Below, in pieces: positions 32,301-42,079 of a stretch of DNA of 64,000 nucleotides. Made by a program: the position numbers and the translations under genes. Every line of letters starts with the position of its first letter. Position 1 is the stretch's first letter. The stretch lies in the NCBI GenBank assembly GCA_013407085.1, contig JACCGJ010015157.1:1-64000 (forward strand), given 5' to 3'. The notes beneath the pieces are model-generated. The model saw only the letters and a list, made by a program, of their open reading frames with translations. It searched no databases and had not been told where the DNA came from. The stretch is from Atriophallophorus winterbourni. Lineage: Eukaryota; Platyhelminthes; Trematoda; Plagiorchiida; Microphallidae.

Positions 32301-35300
32301 AACGACTTTGGAAAATCTGGACATCAACACACTCCCCTCAACGCCCGGGTTTGAAGAGGCTGATCAAATTTTGGATCTTCCTCTCCCCTTTTCCGAAAAT
32401 GTGTTGCGTCGCCTCTTAGAGCAAGCATCCGCCAGTGCTGATCAAATCGATGACGTTGTGAGCAAGATGAACGTCTATTCTTCGTATGTGCTCAGCAGAA
32501 TTTGCCGTCGAGATCGCGTGATTGCATTCCGTTGCCCATGTGGACGGGTCTTCTCGACTACTCGTCAGCCTGACAGTAATATTCGTGCCGCTACGTTGGC
32601 CGACGCTCGTAGACACGTGATGGGTGTACACGCTCGTATTGCACATGACTTCATGACAATATGTTGCCAAGCCTCTCGTCTTCGCCGTGAGCATAACTTC
32701 CAGCTTTATCCTGACAACATGCTTATCGAATTGGCTACAGATAGGTCATCCAAAGTCGTTCACTCAGTCTCCACGCCTTCAACACACCGCACATCTGCTT
32801 CCCTTACACCCTTGAAAACATGTCGTGAACTTACTACTGGTGGTTCATCGGCCGCGAAACGAATCAAACTGGATGATGCCGCTGAACAGGACACCGTAGA
32901 TACCGTCGATGGTTCAGAGCCACAATCAACGACCAGTTCGGTAGATGGCTACGCTGGAACTCGTGAACTTGCCGATGACTCCACTGAAAGGGATTCGGTG
33001 GACATGAAGCGTGATCCGAAACCTCTCGAGGATCCGCTAGCTCAACTGCAATCGATCCAAAATTCCGGCACCGAAGAAGTCGAACGAATAATTGATTTGC
33101 CGTATTCTGCGGAAGCTTTGCATAGTCTAGTCATGGGTTATTGCCCGCCGTCCTACTTTCCTATTCTACAGGTGAGACAGTTTACTTTTGATACCATTAT
33201 TCCTACCATCACATTTTAAGCAGCAGGTTTACTTATCTAGAATATCATAATGCTTTTGTGAATGATACGCGTTCAATTTCTTGTTACCTTGAGTTGATCC
33301 GTTTCATCAAAGTTTTATCTTGGCTGCCAAGTTTAAGTTTGTTTTTGCGATCTCACTGGAGCACGTTTACCGTGCACTCTGAATGCGCTGGTTAACCATG
33401 AATGTTTGATTCTGCTCGTATCGTACTGTGCTGAACTTTGTGCGTTTGATTCAGCTTTCAATCGATTCGCACTTTGCGTTGTTCTTGGATATTTCAACGG
33501 TTGACCAAGCATAGCTACAATCCAGTGCGTAATTTGCTGTGTGCTGATCGATTGCTTGTTGTTTTCCATTGCAGGAAAAAATGGACGTGTATAGTTCGCT
33601 GAAGGTGTTTATTACGCGACGTCGTGGCAGACGCTACTTCTGCTGTTCCGGTTGCCCGTCCGCGTCACCTCATGGAATGGGCGATATTCGCAAACACATT
33701 TTGGGTGTGCATGCCAAAGTTCCCGAGCGATACAAAGCCGCAGCAATGCATTGCAGTCGTCTGAGCAGAGAAGATAACACCTTGTTGCCCAATCATGTTT
33801 TGTTACATCTAGCCAAGATGAAGTGGAAGGGTACGGTGATCAAACCGCTTTCCGAAATTGATTTGCCTCAGTTTGGAACACGTCGCGCGTCGGCAGTTGG
33901 TCTTATTCGTCAAGGAGGGCAGTTCGCTTCGCAAGTGTACCAGCCCACGACGCAGAATCGAGACACAGAAAGACTTACCGCTCTACCGACAACCAAGACC
34001 GGTAGCAAGCACACACCATCTTCTGTGAATCATTTGGACTATTCATCACGCGACCCGAATGATGAACCACGTCGGGCTAACAAGTCGTCAGATGCGTCGC
34101 CGCCGTACATCATCAAATTTAGTGCCGATTTAATTGATTCGAGTATCGTCGAATGTTCCGTTTTCTACGGTTGTTCCGTGTGCTCCGCGTTTTCAGATAA
34201 TCTTGGAGTTGCTCGTATTCATGTTGTCAACGAGCATATGAATCAACGAGCTTATCAATGTGCCCTGTGTGCGGATCTCAAGGAGTTTTCTACCGCTAGT
34301 TCGGCAATGACTCACCATCGTAAAGCACACCCCGATGTAGATTTTCCTATGGGTGATCCCGGAATCCTGGATTACCGCAAATCGATAACAAATGTAAGTC
34401 GCACTGTTGTCGTTTTTCTAAGTGTTTTTTTTCTGTATCGTCACAATATCGAGCTCATGTGAGCCAAAATCTAACGACTCGATTGGCTGATTTCACATTC
34501 GCTGGGCTTCGCGATGATTATTTAATTAATCAATTATAGCATCAGCCATATCAACACTCCACCTAGCCGTCTGGCATGACTGATCATACATTTTATCGCA
34601 TAATCAAGATGCCACTCGTTCATTGTTGTATATGAAATCATAAGCCTAGATCAATCTAAAGTACCACACTGCTCGTGAGCTATGATAATGTTGAAATTAC
34701 CGAAGAAAGAGAATTTGGTAGTGAGACTCTAGCATGTTTCTGCATGCAGCGCAATATCGTTGACAAATCAATTTAGCACGCTGTTACCTTCGCAGTACAA
34801 AGTGTTGAACACTTGCTTTGTGGAAGATCAGCTTGCCCACCTTCATCGATACAAGCTGATCCACGGGCCCGACCCAAATAACCCAGCCAATTGTGCCAAT
34901 TGATAGCGACAGCATAGACGCGTAATCCGTAGTGCGATTACTCAATCGTCATGTTGATCGTATTATATCGGCAGAGAAGCGGGACTGTGATGTGCAATGC
35001 GTTTGATCGTTTCATGGCTGCTTATGGATCAGATGTTCACCGTTCGCTTGCCACGAACAAAGAAGGTTCCATGCGTCGTAATAAAACTTTCTCATCTCTC
35101 CACTTTTTGAGTTTAAAATCCGAAAATATACTTACGAGAGCTCGGCATGCAGTGTCATGACCTCGGCTAACACGGTCATTCCATCCCAACAAATAATTAA
35201 GCACGTCGTGATGATACGCGTGAGATGCTCGATTTCAGGTTGAGTTACCATGAGTTCTTCATTGTACTGTCTTGTTTATTTTCCCACCTTCGTACTTCAA

Positions 35301-35830
35301 ACTATACTCAGTATCTAGCTTTATGACATCGTTTTGTTTTAATTCTCTCGCATTGCGAACACAACCTAATTTGTTAATAACGAGCATTACCAGCGTTCAT
35401 CGTTTTTATTATCCATTTCATTTCTGTCTCCTAGCTTGTAACAAAAGACATTGAATCCGTGTCGCAAGAAGTGGCGTGTGCTTTCAAGAAATCATTGTCC
35501 ACCACTAATCGTATCGACACCTCTCTGTTGGAAGAACTCGAGTGCATTTCTTCAATCGGGGACATGGACGATTGTCACATCGCTGGTACGCCAACCTTCA
35601 GTTCCCAGGACGTGAATTGCACTCAATCTCTAAATGGTGGCAAGTTGTCCGCGTCGATAGCACGTCTCGGGCCCAGCGGTTCAAGCAGACGCAAACCGAG
35701 CAAGCTCCAATTAGTCCAACTTAAACCTACTTCCAATGACCTCGTACACGCACCCAATGAGCTTTCGCTTCCGACGAATGGAGAGCACCCCGTCACACCT
35801 ATGCTCACAGAAATATCGTCGACGGAATAG
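19881..35830 (+). CDS. Six-exon multi-zinc-finger protein (1,796 aa predicted)
   Basis: Coding parts: 19881-20384, 20496-21200, 25719-26066, 30553-33171, 33575-34393, 35435-35830. All five introns have GT..AG ends and phase 0, and the joined frame has no internal stop. The product is a probable nuclear DNA- or chromatin-binding protein. Domains: a SPIN-DOC/BED-like finger (residues about 24-62), five C2H2-type fingers (about 220-395), two more (about 446-517), a low-complexity S/T/P-rich stretch (about 540-750), four copies of a 90-residue C2H2 module (about 753-844, 874-964, 1125-1231, 1366-1456), an AAKRIKLD nuclear signal (1286-1293) and two C2H2 fingers (about 1590-1645). The ATG at 19881 is chosen because the frame upstream has no ATG before a stop at 19749 and the context has G at -3. 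Orthology is not recognised. Non-coding upstream exons cannot be excluded. Confidence 0.85.
20496..21200 (+). CDS. Zinc-finger gene, exon 2 (five C2H2-type fingers)
   Basis: Residues 169-403. The acceptor is TTTTTCTTACAG after a 111-bp intron, and the donor GTAAGT is at 21201. Finger cores: FICPIC...HLISHH, IRCVYC...HVSRH, FQCPAEPVC...HWHYQH, FKCPHCPKTF...H, and HCSSPGC...HARIKH. The third and fifth have wider Cys spacing (C-x4-C), the TFIIIA-type variant. These probably bind nucleic acid; the linkers are not the TGEKP type. Confidence 0.85.
23700..23790 (-). repeat. SINE-like repeat fragment in intron 2
   Basis: The reverse complement reads AAGCCCGGATCCAGGCAAAG and GTGCAGCACAGTCATAGGC, preceded by a TGTATG-type start. 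Confidence 0.65.
23820..24170 (+). promoter_or_regulatory. CpG-rich stretch in intron 2, possible alternative promoter
   Basis: Contrast with AT-rich flanks is sharp: GCGAGCGAGCGCGCACGCAC, then CG-containing text to about 24130. It includes an ATG frame (23934-24167) whose product has no motif, ending just before TGACTAGG. It could be an alternative first exon or promoter; a degraded exon is the other reading. Confidence 0.3.
25719..26066 (+). CDS. Zinc-finger gene, exon 3 (two C2H2/C2HC fingers)
   Basis: Residues 404-519. LRCQYC...FLMHASKC is a C2HC-type finger and WCSEC...HVEFAH a C2H2 finger. The frame continues exactly from exon 2 and into exon 4 with phase-0 joins; donor GTAAGT at 26067. 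Confidence 0.8.
26931..26948. repeat. (ATC)n microsatellite
   Basis: Six ATC triplets at the left edge of the 410-bp repeat copy 2. Confidence 0.8.
26935..27345 (+). repeat. 410-bp dispersed repeat, copy 2
   Basis: Aligned with 13043-13445. Shared blocks are ACTGAACCCATAAAAGATTA, AGACACACTGGGATGA, GACAGCTTCCTTGCGGCTTT, AATCAAACACGTCAAGAAGT and GAAGCCACTGCGAATTC. Inserted in intron 3 in the same orientation as the gene. Confidence 0.7.
29430..30110 (+). promoter_or_regulatory. CpG-rich stretch in intron 3, possible alternative promoter
   Basis: Long CG-rich run with GCGAGCGAGCAAGCGAGCG and GCGCACGCGCGCGCACTAC, in contrast with AT-rich DNA on both sides. It lies about 450 bp upstream of the largest exon. 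Overlapping short open frames on both strands look like a by-product of base composition. A downstream promoter giving a short isoform starting near exon 4 is possible. Confidence 0.35.
30553..33171 (+). CDS. Zinc-finger gene, exon 4 (three and a half repeat modules)
   Basis: Residues 520-1392, acceptor TTTTCTACAG, donor GTGAGA at 33172. The first 230 residues are S/T/P/A-rich and probably disordered. Modules 1 (nt 31252-31527), 2 (31615-31887) and 3 (32368-32688) and the first part of module 4 (from 33091) follow. Each opens with a P-F/Y-S/D-like start and helix, then a K-M-x-x-[YF]-[SA]-like motif, a C-x2-C-x13-H-x4-H finger, and a conserved late Cys before a basic R/L pair. Module 3 deviates, with C-x-C and an 11-residue longer finger loop. 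The sequence AAKRIKLD (nt 32851-32874) nearly equals the c-Myc nuclear signal. Confidence 0.88.
33172..33574 (+). other. Intron 4 of the zinc-finger gene (403 bp)
   Basis: GTGAGA donor, TTCCATTGCAG acceptor, phase 0. It splits repeat module 4 just before its KM motif. Confidence 0.8.
33575..34393 (+). CDS. Zinc-finger gene, exon 5 (end of module 4, two C2H2 fingers)
   Basis: Residues 1393-1665. It begins EKMDVYSSLKVF, completing module 4 with CSGC...DIRKHILGVH and the late HCSRL. Then a polar linker and two fingers: GCSVC...HVVNEH (about nt 34168-34240) and YQCALC...HHRKAH (about 34252-34330). Donor GTAAGT at 34394. Confidence 0.85.
34394..35434 (+). other. Intron 5 of the zinc-finger gene (1,041 bp)
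   Basis: Phase 0, acceptor TCTCCTAG. It carries one SINE-like copy. The open stretch at 34951-35160 is not supported as coding. Confidence 0.75.
34630..34815 (+). repeat. SINE-like repeat copy in intron 5
   Basis: Landmarks GAAATCATAAGCCTAGATCA, AAAGTACCACACTG, GAGACTCTAGCATG and AAATCAATTTAGCACGCTGT follow the family order. Well diverged. Confidence 0.6.
35435..35830 (+). CDS. Zinc-finger gene, exon 6 (C-terminus)
   Basis: Residues 1666-1796, ending TEISSTE and TAG at 35828-35830. Polar and S/T/P-rich, with a basic patch SSRRKPSKLQ; no finger. The frame joins exon 5 in phase 0. No AATAAA was seen in the first several hundred bases downstream, so the polyadenylation site is not placed. Confidence 0.75.
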   Translation, partial: LVTKDIESVSQEVACAFKKSLSTTNRIDTSLLEELECISSIGDMDDCHIAGTPTFSSQDVNCTQSLNGGKLSASIARLGPSGSSRRKPSKLQLVQLKPTSNDLVHAPNELSLPTNGEHPVTPMLTEISSTE

Positions 35831-36739
35831 CCTGTCCAGTTTTCTCTAGTCCTTTCACAGGGGTTATTTTTACCTCAACATTTACTCTCCCGTCCCTTCA
35901 AGTTCAAATGTATGTATTTGTTCGTTTGTTTAGCCTTCTGACACTATGCTTTTTGTGGCGTTACGTTTTCTATTTTTTCCGAATTCGTTTGTTCTTATTC
36001 TTTATTCTTTAATCCTGCTGTGCGCAAAGGGCAATTTGCATTGATCCGTGTCTGCGCGTGTTTTTTTTTGCATACCCTGTTGCTCAATGTTCTCTTGATC
36101 CGTTTCGCGTAGCGCATTTATACCCACTGTCTCGTTGCTCAGACACCGTTCAATTGCCCCTCGCCCCACTTCCCCGTATTCTATATGTTTGTGTCAGACG
36201 CAGTTCTCTCATTATCATGGCTGTTTTAGGAATGATGCTAATTTGTTTCTTTCTACCACGTTGTTCCGCTGCTTTGTATTTGCTTCCTGAACTCGAATTG
36301 TCTCAATGTTGTTGATATGGTGTGGTAATGCATTCTTTTCTCATTTTATTGCTCGATTTACGCTAATTCGAGCCCATGTTTGGGATATACCAAAGTGATA
36401 TGTAAATGCCTGGTTTATGATAAATTCCTTTTCTATACATCTTGTCGTTGGGTTATTACTGGGATTTTGTTTTGGAAAAATTTGGAAGTGTATTCTCCGT
36501 TGCCGTACTAGTGTGCAAAGCTGAAATCACCAATTCGTTACACTTGAGGTAAACCGAACTTTGCAAACGAGAACGCTGTTATTATTGATTTTAGGCCGTG
36601 ATGAGAGCCAGCTCTCGATCACTCACTTAAGAAATAACGTTTAAGGATTAAGCTTCTAAGTGGAATAGAGCGTGCGTGGTAGCACTCGATTGGAATACGT
36701 TTGGGACCGATCGTTTGTTCATTATGCTAAGAAATTTGA
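35831..36739. other. 3' UTR/intergenic, nothing else recognised
   Basis: T-rich sequence after the zinc-finger gene, probably including its 3' UTR. The open stretch at 36058-36315 has no motif. Confidence 0.5.
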
Positions 36740-37353
36740 GTGCAATCGGTTACAGTAAGTTTTGGGTAACGTTTCCCTTCTGACACAGAAGCTTCGTCAG
36801 ACAAAGGTTGATAGTCAGACCAGGGAACATGACTAAGTAGCAGTCAACCCACCACCTCTGTTTCTACTTCACCGCAAAACAGCCTATTGTAAGCCTAAGG
36901 GTCATCGCGTCTTGTAGATATGACTAGGGTCAATGTTCGATTTGCCTAATTCATGCACATCAATCTAATACAAGTGAACCTGGTCAAGTTCGGTTGACAC
37001 TGGCCCACAAGCGTAAAAGTAGATAATTTATGCGGTTAAGTTCAAACAATTGTAGAAGGAAAAGAAACAAATCTAATTAACTTTTGGGTCCAAGATGAAC
37101 ATGAGCTATTTGCGTTCGCATCAATGCTGAGCGCCAGATTGTGCAGACTTCTGCCCCACCCACCTTCTTGACTGCCAGCCTTTGCTCTGTCGACCGCCTC
37201 CGCTTGCAGGCGTTCGCCATATTGTTTAATACCGCGTCTTAACACCACGCTGTCTAGATCAACGCTGTGGATTGTATCTAAACCGTGCTCCGCCAAAGCG
37301 GAATGATGAATAAGAAATTGATATTCGCTCGCATCTCGGGGATATTTTGGCAC
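36740..37353 (-). mobile_element. Penelope-like retroelement 3' end (GIY-YIG tail plus hammerhead-like terminus)
   Basis: A minus-strand frame (37353 down to 37042) contains HHSALAEHGLDTIHSVDLDS, then VLRRGIKQYGERLQAEAVD, which resembles the end of the GIY-YIG endonuclease domain of Penelope-like elements (SAVAEH..., basic R, ...EA). It is followed, at about 36840-36750, by a tail also found twice at 55.3-55.6 kb that folds like the hammerheads reported in Penelope-like element termini. RT is absent, so this is a heavily 5'-truncated copy. The assignment is by motif order and is moderately secure. Confidence 0.55.
36762..36806 (-). ncRNA. Hammerhead-like motif (degraded)
   Basis: Minus strand: CTGACGA (36794-36800), stem II CTTCTG/CAGAAG with a short loop, GAAA (36772-36775), then CGTTAC. 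Stem I is weak (TTTGT against ACCCAA), so activity is doubtful. Confidence 0.5.
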
Positions 37354-37590
37354 GCTTACTTGGAACAGTTTACCTTCAGCTGTTGCTCACGCCACTAGCT
37401 TGCATGACTTTAAAACGAAATTAGACGAATTTTTATTGTATTATTCGTTTCCAGAACACTTATATACTGTTTAATCTATGTTCTTATATTGTTTATACAC
37501 TTAAATTTCAATTTTTACCATCCTATGGTTGTTGTTAAGCTTGTTGCTTTTTAGCCCATTAAAAACCTTGAATTACCTTGATTCTATTCT
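37354..37590 (+). mobile_element. LINE 3'-end fragment (CR1/jockey-like)
   Basis: Starts with WNSLPSAVAHATSLHDFKTK then LDEFLLYYS, the usual last block of CR1/jockey-like ORF2 (WNxLP...SFKxxLD). It ends with an AT-rich UTR and CTTGAATTACCTTGATTC repeats. Only the last 40 or so codons remain. Its left edge abuts the Penelope-like remnant. Confidence 0.65.
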
Positions 37591-37924
37591 GAAGTTCCCT
37601 GGAAATCTGCTCCATGTAAACACCAGGGCATTTGATTTTGTAAATGCTGTTCGTAACGCTGGATAAAGGTGTCTTATCCTTGAGGTTCATCAGATCCGAA
37701 CGGATAGTTTTCCCTTATATGTTACATGTACGGACGCCTGGTTCAAGATTCTACTTATCGCTTTAGATGTGCCTTTGATATAAGGTATACAAACTCTCAT
37801 AAATTTTTCTCTGATGGTACTTTTAGCTTTTAAACGCAGTGGAATTAGGCGCCAGACAAATGATATTAAGCAACGTCGTATTGAGTAGTGTCGCTAACGT
37901 GAGGTAGATGATTACTTCCGATTT

Positions 37925-38030
37925 GGAACATATGTATGCCTGAAGCCAGAGAAAAATAAATATGTCTCCTTAAAATGCACGTTAGCTGATATATTTTCAG
38001 GTTGCCCGGGCCTAGCTGTATCTTAGGGAC
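37925..38030 (+). repeat. SINE-like repeat fragment
   Basis: GTATGCCTGAAGCCAG, GCACGTTAGCTGATAT and TTCAGGTTGCCCGGGCCTAG in family order. Confidence 0.6.
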
Positions 38031-41000
38031 AATGGGATGAGAATTTTCTCACATGTATCAATGAGTCATGTTCATTAGTTGAGACTTCGTGTTTGATGTA
38101 AACTTGCATGTTCCAAAGTGTATTCTGATTTTATCGTCACAAGCTTGAGGGAATATTTTATCGAAGTAATTTTTCTGAACATGACCGCGTCCATATTAGT
38201 TTTGTGTCCACTTACACGGGATCTGCTTATTCTATCTTGGTGCATATCAAAAGCAGCAATGTAGCCTCAACGAGATTTCGAGCCAGTAATATTAAACTAT
38301 TTGTCTCTGTCTAACAAAATACGACGAACGACCCTAACTGCCGGGACAAAGCATCGCTTGTTTGTACAGCCGTGCTTAGCCATACAAAGTGTGGACAATA
38401 AAATCGGCATCTCATCACGATGTGCATCCATCGTCGAAATTGACCTGAAGAGGTCAACAAAATCAAATGGAAAGTTTAGTCGAACATGCCATATTGTTGG
38501 TCTAATTGACGAAGCGTAAATGCCTTTTTCCCTCATGATACACTGCTTTTCTATGAAATAATTTTCCGAAAGCTTCGACAGTGAATTTTCAGTAAATTTT
38601 GAGATTACCCGCCTTTCGGAATGCTTTATCCGACTGGTTGCTGAACCGTTGATATCCGTCTTCGCTTTTGCAATTACAAAATGTTACAATTGAGTATTCG
38701 GATCAAGTTTGCCTAAGATCAAAAATCGCTCATTGGGATACAACATCAGCATACTTCCGAACTGTTCGTGTGTGTTTACAAACTGACGTGCTTCGTCTTA
38801 AAGTTGAGATCTGTTTTGAATGGCTAGCAATCATTGATCAATGCTATGCTGAAGACTCACTGCAGATCCTGGAACGTAAACGAGGATTCACTTGATGCCG
38901 GGAAAAATTCCATTTCGATTAGCTTCCCTCAAAAAGCCATGTTGGTCATAATGTAAATAGAGGATGGAAGAGCCAATGCACTATCAAACTATTTACAATC
39001 GAGTGTCGCTCACCAGTTACGATAAGCAAAACAATGTTTGCTAATACCTTCGGCATAAGGTTCATTTCTATACACGTAGCTCAGCCAGTATATGCGGTAC
39101 TGCCGAGAGAGCACTTTTGTATTTATTGCTCTGTCCATCCACGATATGTTTACGATGCGATGGATGCTTCGTTCATATCTCCGTTTCCATTGATGATTGG
39201 TCGATGCTAGCAGGATGTGGTACTGATACTGCTTATTGATTGATCACCTGAATAATCGATGAATGGCTAGTTGAACTGGTTCTTTGTGCTCTAAATCACC
39301 ATCCCTCATCGTGGTGTGTCGTGTACACAAGATACTGCGACTGAACTGTACTTACGATGCCTTCGATTCTTTATAAGCATAGCAGTAGCAGACGTAGACG
39401 TAGTTTGCTAATATGCACGCGCTAAATTTTTTTGCCAAAGGTTATTCAATACCAATCGATAAGCAACTATTTTCGACCGAAATGCGTAAGTTGAAGCAAT
39501 AGATGCTGTTAAAGTTTTGGCAAGGGCTGATTAACCAAGTAACAACAAACGACCGTCATTACATTAGTCAGCAGGCATACACCAGGATAGGTTCCATTCC
39601 ATTCATAATACATTCATGTACTCCATAATGGTTTTTAGTTAGGGGCAGTATGCTAAGGTTCGGAGTGCATTGAACTATCCAAATAATGACAAACGAATTT
39701 AATTTTAAAAAGACTATGGGGAGCGCGGCACACACAATTTAACTTTTATTTAATGATATGCATATTTTAAATATGTGCATACTTTATAGCACACTTTTCG
39801 GGTTCTTGTTTTGCACCCTCATCAAGTAGCGATTGTATGAACAGGATTCGCTTTTCAGGAACCTTTGAAAGATGGATAGACTAGGATCTGAAAAAGGCTG
39901 AAACGGATTCGTTGGGAGTGTTACTGGCAAATGATACATTATGCGATGTTCTTTACTGAACATCGGTGTTAGATCAGTAATCATACGATCGCGGTTTGTA
40001 GCAGAACGAAGCCACGTTTTGTTTTTTAGCATGTCCTCTCGCGTGTTTCAATTTTCAACATGAATAGTCTGAAACGTGGAAAGTAACATCTTCATTCGCA
40101 TTTCGATCAGTTGGTTACGATCACCGCCGATGTTGCTCCTTTGGGAATTAGGTTTATGCCTGATAATAATATACACAAGTACAAAGTGGGTACCGTCTAT
40201 ATTCGACAATATCCCGCCCTCTATCGAATAGGCGAAAGAATATCAAATGTAAGCAATGACACTAGAGTGTTCAATAGTTTAATGAAGGAAAAGACATTCC
40301 TTCCGAAAAAAATATCAGGTATATAATGATGTACACATGGAAGCAATTGTTAAGCAGTTTTGGACAGCCAACTTCTGGATAACTGATCCGCACACTGGAT
40401 CTACACCAACTGACCAAATTCATGATAATCACCAGTTGCGTGAGTACCCACACACTGTGTTACAAGAATAACTTTGTTTACGACTTTACCATTGTTTTAG
40501 GGCTCAAATTAACCTAATCTCACCGTTTCTAAATTATGATGACAAACTTTCAGAGACCGGTTGGGGCGCGTAAGTTCAGGGATTGTGAGCACTGCTTCAG
40601 GTAGCCAAAACAAGTATATTTCATTTCAGCATGGGTCCCTGTTTTAACCGTTAATCTCTAATTGCAAACTAGTTAACATCAAGAATTGCTTGAAGAACGG
40701 ACCAGAATCTTTTTATTTTTAAACGGATTGCTTGATGTCGTGATTGTTTGACTACCGGTAACCGAGCGGAAACGGAGGCTGCCTTCTCTGTCATTTACAT
40801 GGTTCTCCGCAACGTGTCACGAAGCTTTGGCTGAAGCATTATGAGGATAGTTGAGGTGATAGTATTCGAAATCTTTAGACGATCATTTCATAACTTATCA
40901 TCGATATCGAAAGAACCAGCTTCGCACTAAGATTTCATGTTGAACAGATTCACTTTTCCAATTTTACTCATGTATGTATTGTAGGGCTCCATGTGTTTTG

Positions 41001-42079
41001 CTCACAGAAATGAGAACTTTTAGTCATTTTTTAATTGTCTACCTACTATGAATGACGAAATCCCATTACACAATTTGAAACGCGTACAGTTTTTACTGCT
41101 CACAGTTGTCGAATTCGAGACACCTATTGAGTCAGGGTGTGCATCATAACTTCGGACTAAATCAAGATACGTTAAAGAGGGTTTAAAACACGTTAAAATT
41201 ACACAGCATCTGACCCATTTACGCCACCCGATGAGCTACAATACAGCAGGAAAACCCTTGTAAGATAGGACTTTGATAGTGGTATTAAAATATGAAAAAT
41301 ATATCAAATAGAACCTATTCACTTAGCTCAAATCCGTCTTGGTTTACAGCATGTAATTGAAAATATGTTAACATATTAAGATTGTATGCTCCAATGAAAA
41401 AACATTTGAGTGGAGAAACTTTCAGTTTACACAAGCCTCGAAACTGCAGCATTTGCGAAAAGTTCGCAATATTTTCTCAACGGCACATACAGTTTCTTGG
41501 TGCTACTGAATGCTGGAACTCCTAGGAAGTGTCGCACATTATATACTTGTTTTCACCGATTGTCTGATGTTACACATCACTTTCGTCAAGGTGTACTGCA
41601 CGAATGATTCCAGGACGAGCCTCACTTATTGATAATTATATCCAAGCACGACCGAAGCACAGTCCCTCGGTTTGGATATTGTCGCATTGTTCCCACTTCA
41701 ATCAAAATGTCTCGTCTTCCCTCTACCCAGAATACCATCCTCCCGTCCACGTCGTTCGAAGTCTTGTCTGAGTTTCCCTCTCCGTGTGAATGTTTGTTTG
41801 ATGGTGATGACAGATGGTGGTTCGCTGTTCCACCAGGTGACTAGACATCGAGGTCGTCTTGGCTCCGTGTTAGGCCAGACGGTGACATGCCCTTTGTTTG
41901 CGATAGGTTTTGTCTGAACAAAGGACATGTTAACCCCAACGATAATACGACAGTCCCTGTTCGTCATCTGAAGTGTGCTTAACTGGTAAATCCGGGGGAT
42001 GTGAACAACACATTACTTTTTGCTTCACTATGTTACTTAAAGAAATGTTGGAGTAAACCATTTTGGGTGCAAAATTGAG
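38031..42079. other. No gene recognised
   Basis: AT-rich. Open stretches at 38301-38519, 38668-38895, 39784-40032 (minus), 41410-41607 and 41672-41967 show no motif I can name and no splice logic linking them. The piece at 41690-41970 is GC-richer and directly precedes the LINE at 42.1 kb, so it may be part of its 5' region. Confidence 0.5.

Noticed and set aside
38301..38519. Plus-strand frame with VEID, possibly a second Merlin-type fragment
   Set aside because: Only four residues fit the EIDE block and the following QWxFGG block is absent.
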